Shown here in pieces: positions 31,639 to 37,542 of a DNA stretch of 37,542 nucleotides. The stretch comes from HKCCE3408 sp039191215 (GTDB lineage Bacteria > Pseudomonadota > Alphaproteobacteria > Rhodobacterales > Rhodobacteraceae). The stretch is from assembly GCA_039191215.1 (NCBI GenBank), contig JBCCXT010000039.1:1-37542 (forward strand), given 5' to 3'. The position numbers and the translations under genes are program-made. The notes under the pieces were generated by a model. That model had not been told where the DNA came from and searched no databases. It saw only the letters and a list, made by a program, of their open reading frames with translations. Within the stretch, counting starts at the first letter, position 1. Each line of letters opens with the position of its first letter.

Positions 31639-34046
31639 GCGTTGTCGGACGTGCCCTGCCCCATGATGCCGCGCATCTGCACGTCACAGGCCAGGCCCGT
31701 TATGTCGATGATATCCCGACTCCCGCCGGAACGCTGCATCTTGCCTTTGGCCTTTCAAGCCAGGCTCGGGCCAAGACCGGTCTCGATTTGTCGCACGTGC
31801 GCGGCGCAGCCGATGTCGCGCTTGTTCTGGGCCCGGACGATCTGGACCCGATGCCGGATTGCTCACCTTCAGCGCATGATGAGCCGCTGCTGGCTCAGGG
31901 TGAGGTCTTTTATGCAGGCCACCCACTTTTCATCGTCGCCGCTACCAGCCACCTGGCCGCCCGCCGGGCAGCCACACTTGCAAAAATCAGCTATGAGCCG
32001 CTGCCGGCGATCCTGACCATCGATGATGCGATCGCCGCTGACAGCCGGTTCGAAGAGGGCCCGCGCATCTACGCCAAAGGTGATGTCGATGCGGCATTGG
32101 CGGCAGCCGATACGCGCATCGAAGGCACGCTGGAGCTGGGCGGGCAGGAGCATTTCTACCTCGAAGGTCAGGCCGCCATGGCCGTCCCGGGGGAAGACGG
32201 CACGATGTTGATCCATGCCTCGACCCAGCACCCGACCGAGATACAGCACAAAGTCGCCGACGCGCTTGGGCGCCCGATGATGGATGTGCGGGTCGAGACG
32301 CGGCGGATGGGTGGCGGTTTTGGCGGCAAGGAAAGCCAGGGCAATCACCTGGCGATTGCTTGCGCGCTCGTCGCCGCCCGCACCGGCCAATCGGTCAAGA
32401 TGCGCTATGACCGCGACGACGATTTCCTGGTCACAGGCAAGCGGCATGATTTCCGTGTCAGCTACCAAGCGGGCTTTGGCCGCGACGGCCGGATCCTCGG
32501 CGTCGATTTCACCCAATTTGCGCGCTGTGGCTGGGCCCAGGATCTGTCACTGCCCGTGGCGGACCGCGCAATGCTGCATGCCGATAACGCGTATCTGTTG
32601 CCGGCCGCGCGCATCACCTCCCACCGGCTCAAGACGAATACGCAAAGTGCCACTGCCTTTCGCGGCTTTGGCGGCCCTCAAGGCATGGTCGGGATCGAAC
32701 GGGTGATGGATCACGCGGCCCATGTGATGGGGCTCGACCCGCTGGCGCTTCGGCGGCGCAACTACTACCGCGCGCCAAGCGGTCGTGCTTTGGGCCAAGT
32801 GGCGCCAGCGGCGGCGACAGGCGCTGGCGCTGCGGGCACTGGCACCCGCCTTTCCAGCAGCACCGGGCGGTCGCAGAGCTTTGGCGGCACCCATTCCCCC
32901 GCGCCGGTCGCTGATGAAAACACCACACCTTACGGGATGGAGGTTGAGGATTTTGTCCTCCACGAGATGACCGAAGCCCTGGCTCAGGAGAGCGACTATG
33001 CTTCCCGACAGGCCACCATTGCTTCTTGGAATGCCAACCAGCCGGTACTGCGGCGCGGCATCGCGCTGACACCGGTGAAGTTCGGTATCTCGTTTACACT
33101 CACGCATCTCAACCAGGCGGGCGCGCTGGTTCATGTCTACCAAGACGGATCGATTGTGATGAACCATGGCGGCACGGAGATGGGCCAGGGTCTGTTTCAA
33201 AAGGTGGCGCAGGTCGCGGCTGATCGGTTCGGGTTGCAGGCGGGCGCGGTCCGGATCACGGCAACGGATACCGGCAAAGTGCCCAATACATCGGCCACAG
33301 CCGCCTCGTCGGGCTCTGATCTGAACGGCATGGCTGTTAAAGCCGCCTGCGATACGATCGCCGCGCGCATCGCCGACGTTGTCGCCCCAAAGCTGCAATC
33401 AGAACCCGCAATGGTCCGGTTCGAAGACGGCATGGTGCGCGCAGGCGGCGCTGAAATGCCTTGGCCCGAGGCCGTATCCGCAGCTTACATGGCACGCGTT
33501 TCGCTTTCAGCCACCGGGTTTTATGCGACGCCAAAGATCACCTGGGATCGGATCGCGGGCCATGGGCGCCCGTTTTTCTACTTTGCCTATGGCGCGGCCT
33601 GTTCGGAGGTTGTGATCGATTTGCTGACGGGTGAGAACCGGATCCTGCGCACAGATATTATTCACGATTGCGGCGCCTCGCTGAACCCCAGCATCGATAT
33701 CGGCCAGATCGAGGGCGCCTTTGTACAAGGTGCTGGCTGGCTGACGATGGAAGAGCTTGTCTGGGATGATGCAGGGCGGCTGAAAACCCACGCGCCGTCG
33801 ACCTACAAAATACCCGCCTGCAGCGACCGGCCCGACATCTTCAACGTCCGGCTCTGGGATGGGGCGAACCGTGAGGACACGATTTACCGCTCAAAGGCAG
33901 TGGGTGAGCCGCCTTTCATGTTGGGTATATCGGTCTTTTCGGCGCTCAGCGCGGCCTGCGCGGCGGCCGGGCCGAACTATCCCGATCTGCAAGCTCCCGC
34001 TACGGCCGAGGCGGTCTTGGATGCGGTTGTGAGGGCGCAGGCATGA
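31635..34046 (+). CDS. xdhB: Xanthine dehydrogenase, molybdopterin large subunit (with insertion)
   Basis: XdhB (803 aa) holds the molybdenum cofactor that hydroxylates hypoxanthine and xanthine. MGGGFGGKESQGNH, TAFRGFGGPQGMVGIE, HGGTEMGQGLFQKVAQVA and IEGAFVQGAGWLTMEEL are cofactor and substrate motifs. KAVGEPPFMLG carries the catalytic Glu. Between RRRNYYRAP and ENTTPYGMEVEDF there is a Gly/Ala/Ser/Thr-rich stretch of about 45 residues that I do not expect in this family. The ATG overlaps the xdhA stop (ATGA); an open frame extending upstream is only a shadow of xdhA. Confidence 0.95.
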   Translation: MSVVGRALPHDAAHLHVTGQARYVDDIPTPAGTLHLAFGLSSQARAKTGLDLSHVRGAADVALVLGPDDLDPMPDCSPSAHDEPLLAQGEVFYAGHPLFIVAATSHLAARRAATLAKISYEPLPAILTIDDAIAADSRFEEGPRIYAKGDVDAALAAADTRIEGTLELGGQEHFYLEGQAAMAVPGEDGTMLIHASTQHPTEIQHKVADALGRPMMDVRVETRRMGGGFGGKESQGNHLAIACALVAARTGQSVKMRYDRDDDFLVTGKRHDFRVSYQAGFGRDGRILGVDFTQFARCGWAQDLSLPVADRAMLHADNAYLLPAARITSHRLKTNTQSATAFRGFGGPQGMVGIERVMDHAAHVMGLDPLALRRRNYYRAPSGRALGQVAPAAATGAGAAGTGTRLSSSTGRSQSFGGTHSPAPVADENTTPYGMEVEDFVLHEMTEALAQESDYASRQATIASWNANQPVLRRGIALTPVKFGISFTLTHLNQAGALVHVYQDGSIVMNHGGTEMGQGLFQKVAQVAADRFGLQAGAVRITATDTGKVPNTSATAASSGSDLNGMAVKAACDTIAARIADVVAPKLQSEPAMVRFEDGMVRAGGAEMPWPEAVSAAYMARVSLSATGFYATPKITWDRIAGHGRPFFYFAYGAACSEVVIDLLTGENRILRTDIIHDCGASLNPSIDIGQIEGAFVQGAGWLTMEELVWDDAGRLKTHAPSTYKIPACSDRPDIFNVRLWDGANREDTIYRSKAVGEPPFMLGISVFSALSAACAAAGPNYPDLQAPATAEAVLDAVVRAQA
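32802..32830. repeat. Inverted repeat inside the xdhB insertion
   Basis: GCGCCAGCG (32802-32810) and CGCTGGCGC (32822-32830) are perfect 9-bp inverted arms with an 11-bp loop, within the low-complexity segment of xdhB. Confidence 0.7.
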
Positions 34047-34975
34047 GCTTTGATCTGCACGAACTGACGGCGGCATTAGCGCATGGGGCGGTCATTCGCG
34101 TGGTACTTGCCGAAACCCGCGGCTCCGTCCCGCGCGAAGCTGGAACGGCGATGCTTGTGGTAGCAGATCGGCAATTCGGCACCATTGGCGGGGGCGCGCT
34201 GGAATATGAGGCCACGCGGCGCGCGCGCGCTATGCTGGTTGCCGAAACCCCTTGGGAAGTGTGGTCGCTGCCGCTTGGCCCGTCGCTTGGCCAATGCTGT
34301 GGCGGCGCTGTTATCGTGCTGGCTGAACGCTTTGTCGAGGCGCCGGAAATCGACCAGTTTCCGCGCGCCGTTCCGGTGACCGCCCCACCCGGGATCAAGC
34401 CACCGGGCGTCGCCAAAGCGCAGGCCGGAATGCTCGCAAACGCCAAACTTGTCCAAGGTTGGCTGGTTGAGCCGCTGGCCAAGGCCGAGCATCCACTTTG
34501 GCTCTGGGGTGCGGGCCATGTAGGGCGCGCCATTGCGCATCTTGTTGCGCCCCTTCCCGATCACGCAGTCACTTGGATCGACGATGCCGCCGACCGGTTC
34601 CCGAGTGATCCGCCTGCGGGTGTTACCTGCCTGCCCGCGCCCGACATGGCAGCGGCGATGGCGCTGGCACCATCCGGCGCCCATCATCTGATCCTGACCT
34701 ACAGCCACGATATCGACCTAGCACTTTGTCATGCAGCGCTCGCCCACGGCTTTGCCAGTTGCGGGCTGATCGGGTCCGCCACCAAATGGGCACGGTTTCG
34801 GAAACGGTTGCAAGCATTCGGCCATGCTCCTGCCCAAATCGCGCACATCACTTGCCCGATCGGGGATCGTGCTTTGGGAAAACACCCGCAAGCGATTGCT
34901 ATTGGCGTCGTCGCGCGGCATGTCAGGGGTCTGAGCGCGGTGGGGGATGCGTGCGCCGAGACCTGGGTGGGATGA
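34043..34975 (+). CDS. xdhC: XdhC, molybdenum cofactor insertion chaperone
   Basis: XdhC (310 aa) binds and sulfurates the molybdenum cofactor and delivers it to XdhB. The N-terminal domain has VLAETRGSVPREAGTAMLV, FGTIGGGALEYEA and SLGQCCGGAV, the conserved Cys pair. The Rossmann domain has LWLWGAGHVGRAIAHLV and ILTYSHDIDLALCHAAL. CGLIGSATKWARFRKRL closes the family pattern. ATGA overlaps occur at both ends, with xdhB and with the ABC ATPase. Confidence 0.95.
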   Translation: MSFDLHELTAALAHGAVIRVVLAETRGSVPREAGTAMLVVADRQFGTIGGGALEYEATRRARAMLVAETPWEVWSLPLGPSLGQCCGGAVIVLAERFVEAPEIDQFPRAVPVTAPPGIKPPGVAKAQAGMLANAKLVQGWLVEPLAKAEHPLWLWGAGHVGRAIAHLVAPLPDHAVTWIDDAADRFPSDPPAGVTCLPAPDMAAAMALAPSGAHHLILTYSHDIDLALCHAALAHGFASCGLIGSATKWARFRKRLQAFGHAPAQIAHITCPIGDRALGKHPQAIAIGVVARHVRGLSAVGDACAETWVG

Positions 34976-36480
34976 GCGAGCTTCTGGAATTGACCGGCCT
35001 GACCAAGGCCTATCCGGGCGTCGTTGCCAATGACGATGTGTCATTTGCGATCCGTAGCGGCGAAGTTCACGCACTTTTGGGGGAAAACGGCGCGGGCAAG
35101 TCGACACTTGTGAAGATGATCTACGGGATCGTGCGGCCCGATGCCGGGACCATGCGACTTAACGGTCAGGCCTTCGCTCCGGTCGAGCCCTCGGCGGCAC
35201 GCCAAGCTGGCGTTGCCATGGTCTTTCAGCACTTTTCGCTCTTTGACGCGCTGTCGGTGGCCGAAAACGTTGCACTTGGCATGGAAAATCCGCCGGTGAT
35301 GCGCGATCTATCTAGCCGCATCCGGGAGGTCTCGGACAGCTACGGCCTACCGCTCGATCCCGCACGCCTGGTCGGAGATCTGAGCGCGGGCGAGCGGCAA
35401 CGGGTCGAGATTGTGCGCTGTCTTCTGCAGGAGCCGTCGCTGCTGATTATGGATGAGCCGACCAGCGTCCTGACCCCGCAAGAGGTCGATGTCCTGTTTC
35501 AGACCCTCCGCCAATTGGCCCAAGAGGGGACGGCCATCCTCTACATTTCTCATAAGCTCGAAGAGATTCGCGCTTTGTGTGATGCCGCCACAATCCTGCG
35601 CCACGGCAAGGTTGTGGGCGCGGCTGACCCGCGCCAGGCATCAGCCGCTGAGATGGCCGAACTGATGGTCGGTCGAAGTCTATCGCAGCCCGCGCGCGCA
35701 GCAACGCCTCCGGGCGATGTGTTGCTCAGTGTGACGGGGCTCAGCCTGCCACCGCCGCGCGCCTTTGCGACGGCACTCAAAGACATCCATCTAGAGCTGC
35801 GTCGCGGTGAGGTGATGGGCATCGGCGGGGTGGCCGGCAATGGTCAGGATGAACTTTTGGCGGTCTTGTCGGGCGAAACACCCGTGCCACCCGGCAAGGT
35901 GCATTTCGAGGGCAGCGATATCGGCGCCCTGCCACCCGAGGCGCGGCGCGCTCTGGGGCTGTTGTCGGCACCCGAAGAACGCCTCGGCCACGCCGCAGCA
36001 CCCGATATGAGCCTGGTGCAGAACGCGCTTCTCACAGGGCGCGCGCGCCGTGGCCTTGACCGTGGCGGTTTTCTCGACTGGGCCCGAACACGCGGCTTTG
36101 CCGAGGAGGTCATCGGCACTTTCGATGTCCGCACGCCCGGTCCGCATGTTCCGGCCCGGGCGCTTTCAGGCGGAAATCTGCAGAAATTTGTCATCGGTCG
36201 AGAGATCCTGCAGCAGCCCGACGTATTGGTCGTCAATCAACCGACCTGGGGCGTCGATGCCGCCGCCGCCGCTGCAATCCGACAGGCCATTCTCGATCTC
36301 GTTGCCCAGGGCGCGGGCGCGTTGGTGATCAGCCAGGATCTCGATGAGTTGCTTGAGATCTCGGACCGATTTGCAGCTCTTAACGACGGCAGGCTTTCCG
36401 CCCCGGCAGATGCGCGCGGCCTTACGATGGAAACCATCGGCCTGATGCTTGGCGGCGCGGACATGGAGGCAAGCCCATGA
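34972..36480 (+). CDS. ABC transporter ATPase, nucleoside (BMP-type) importer
   Basis: A 502-aa protein with two nucleotide-binding domains. Domain 1 has Walker A LLGENGAGKST, signature LSAGERQRVEI, Walker B LLIMDEPTS and ISHKLEE. Domain 2 is degenerate as usual for this family: GVAGNGQDE in place of Walker A, signature LSGGNLQK and VNQPTWGVD. This is the sugar/nucleoside type that pairs with Bmp-family binding proteins. Coupling to xdhABC by an ATGA overlap argues for purine nucleoside or base uptake. No binding protein is in the window. Confidence 0.92.
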   Translation: MSELLELTGLTKAYPGVVANDDVSFAIRSGEVHALLGENGAGKSTLVKMIYGIVRPDAGTMRLNGQAFAPVEPSAARQAGVAMVFQHFSLFDALSVAENVALGMENPPVMRDLSSRIREVSDSYGLPLDPARLVGDLSAGERQRVEIVRCLLQEPSLLIMDEPTSVLTPQEVDVLFQTLRQLAQEGTAILYISHKLEEIRALCDAATILRHGKVVGAADPRQASAAEMAELMVGRSLSQPARAATPPGDVLLSVTGLSLPPPRAFATALKDIHLELRRGEVMGIGGVAGNGQDELLAVLSGETPVPPGKVHFEGSDIGALPPEARRALGLLSAPEERLGHAAAPDMSLVQNALLTGRARRGLDRGGFLDWARTRGFAEEVIGTFDVRTPGPHVPARALSGGNLQKFVIGREILQQPDVLVVNQPTWGVDAAAAAAIRQAILDLVAQGAGALVISQDLDELLEISDRFAALNDGRLSAPADARGLTMETIGLMLGGADMEASP

Positions 36481-37542
36481 TCGCGCTTGAAAAACGACCC
36501 ACCCCAAGCCGGGCCTGGATCATTGGGGCACCTGTGCTGGCGGTCATCCTGACCATGGCTGCAGGCGGGTTGATGTTTGCCGCTTTGGGCGAAAACCCGT
36601 TTGAGGCCATGCGCATCATCTTTTGGGACCCGCTGTTTCACGAACGCTTCGCCAGCTTCTCGCGGCCGCAGCTATTGGTAAAAGCCGGGCCGTTGATCTT
36701 GATTGCCATCGGGCTGTCCTTGGGGTTTCGTGCAGGGATTTGGAACATCGGCGCAGAGGGGCAATACATCATCGGCGCGATCACCGGTGCAGCTTTCGGT
36801 CTGGCCTTTTATCCCTCAGAAAGTGCGTGGATTTTCCCCGGCATGGTGATCGCCGGCGCGCTTGGCGGTTTCCTTTGGTCGATGATCCCCGCGATCTTGC
36901 GGGTGGTTATGCGGACCAATGAAATTCTCGTCTCGCTGTTGCTGGTCTATGTCGCCGAGGCGATCCTGGCTCTCGCGGCAACAGGCTTTCTGCGCAATCC
37001 CGAAGGCCAGGGCTTTCCCGGCTCTCGCAACCTGGCGCGCCATCCCGGCACCGACAATCCCGAGCTGATCGCGGGAACTGGCATGCATTGGGGTGTCGTG
37101 GCCGCCTTCATCGCGGTCATCGCAGCCTATGCGGTGATGACGCGCCATATCTTGGGTTACCGGATTGAACTTGCCGGCCAGGCGCCCCGGGCCGCGCGGT
37201 TTCACGGTGTGAACCCAAACATGTTGGTGATAACTTGTCTTGGCATCTCGGGCGCACTGGCGGGCATGGCTGGGCTTTTCGAAGTGGCTGGTCCCTCGGG
37301 TCAGATCACAATCGATTTTAATGTAGGCTACGGATTTACGGCAATTATCGTGGCGTTTCTGGGCCGTTTGCACCCGGTCGGCATCCTGGCTGCCGGGCTC
37401 TTGATGGCGCTGACTTACATTGGCGGCGAGCTTGCGCAGCTTATGCTCGGCCTGCCGGCCTCCTCAATCCAAGCATTCCAGGGCATGCTGCTGTTTTTCC
37501 TGCTTGCAGTCGATGTGCTGGCAAATTACCGGCTACGCATGA
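36477..37542 (+). CDS. ABC transporter permease (nucleoside type), 3' end outside window
   Basis: An inner-membrane permease of the BPD_transp_2 family, with 355 codons visible and no stop reached. MIALEKRPTPSRAWIIGAPV leads into the first helix. GLSLGFRAGIWNIGAEGQYI is the conserved family motif, and RTNEILVSLLLVYVAEAI follows. ELAGQAPRAARFHGVNPN is the coupling region facing the ATPase. IDFNVGYGFTAIIVAFLGRLHP near the end shows it is almost complete. The ATG overlaps the ATPase stop (ATGA). A second permease is expected beyond the window. Confidence 0.93.
   Translation, partial: MIALEKRPTPSRAWIIGAPVLAVILTMAAGGLMFAALGENPFEAMRIIFWDPLFHERFASFSRPQLLVKAGPLILIAIGLSLGFRAGIWNIGAEGQYIIGAITGAAFGLAFYPSESAWIFPGMVIAGALGGFLWSMIPAILRVVMRTNEILVSLLLVYVAEAILALAATGFLRNPEGQGFPGSRNLARHPGTDNPELIAGTGMHWGVVAAFIAVIAAYAVMTRHILGYRIELAGQAPRAARFHGVNPNMLVITCLGISGALAGMAGLFEVAGPSGQITIDFNVGYGFTAIIVAFLGRLHPVGILAAGLLMALTYIGGELAQLMLGLPASSIQAFQGMLLFFLLAVDVLANYRLRM

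Overview
The window looks like chromosomal DNA of a high-GC alphaproteobacterium of the Rhodobacterales (Roseobacter/Rhodobacter type). The support is the combination of ruvCAB next to ybgC-tolQRA, a B12-dependent ribonucleotide reductase (NrdJ), a bacterial homospermidine synthase, a split short HisG plus HisZ, and DUF1127, DUF1489 and standalone Hint-domain proteins. I saw no insertion sequence, prophage, tRNA, rRNA or CRISPR array. Most genes are packed into operons whose neighbours overlap by four bases (NTGA), and several starts become clear only from those overlaps (GTG for tolA, hisZ and two cassette genes; TTG for another).

Layout. (1) 1-10110, minus strand: a long polycistron read ruvC-ruvA-ruvB, then five unfamiliar genes, then ybgC-tolQ-tolR-tolA (tolA runs off the window). 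The five genes (1878-7792) are two paralogous secreted proteins, one unrecognised 211-aa protein, and two paralogous membrane proteins with a repeat-built soluble domain. They sit where ruvB and ybgC are normally expected to be neighbours and are the best candidate here for an undescribed system, probably an envelope one. (2) 10111-10789: a promoter region with regularly spaced ATGCA motifs and a DUF1127 gene with its terminators. (3) 10818-13352, minus: MFS transporter, prmA and a small membrane protein. (4) 13412-15620: a SAM methyltransferase (+) facing homospermidine synthase (-). (5) 15770-18615, minus: rpsD, a Hint-domain protein and an LpxR-like outer-membrane protein. (6) 19133-21936: nrdJ (-) divergent from a DUF1489 gene (+), with a DnaA box and an NrdR-like box between them. 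(7) 21959-25226, minus: hisS-hisZ-hisG. (8) 25300-25862: a predicted small RNA, slyX, and a 36-codon secreted-peptide gene convergent with slyX. (9) dnaE (-), divergent from an ArsR-type regulator (+). (10) 30283-37542, plus: xdhA-xdhB-xdhC followed by the ATPase and first permease of a nucleoside-type ABC importer, all overlapping, so probably one purine uptake and oxidation operon.

Functional themes are envelope integrity (Tol-Pal, the five-gene cassette, the LpxR-like protein), DNA metabolism (RuvABC, NrdJ, DnaE), translation (S4, PrmA, HisS), histidine synthesis, polyamine synthesis and purine catabolism. All calls come from reading the sequence; no database search was run.
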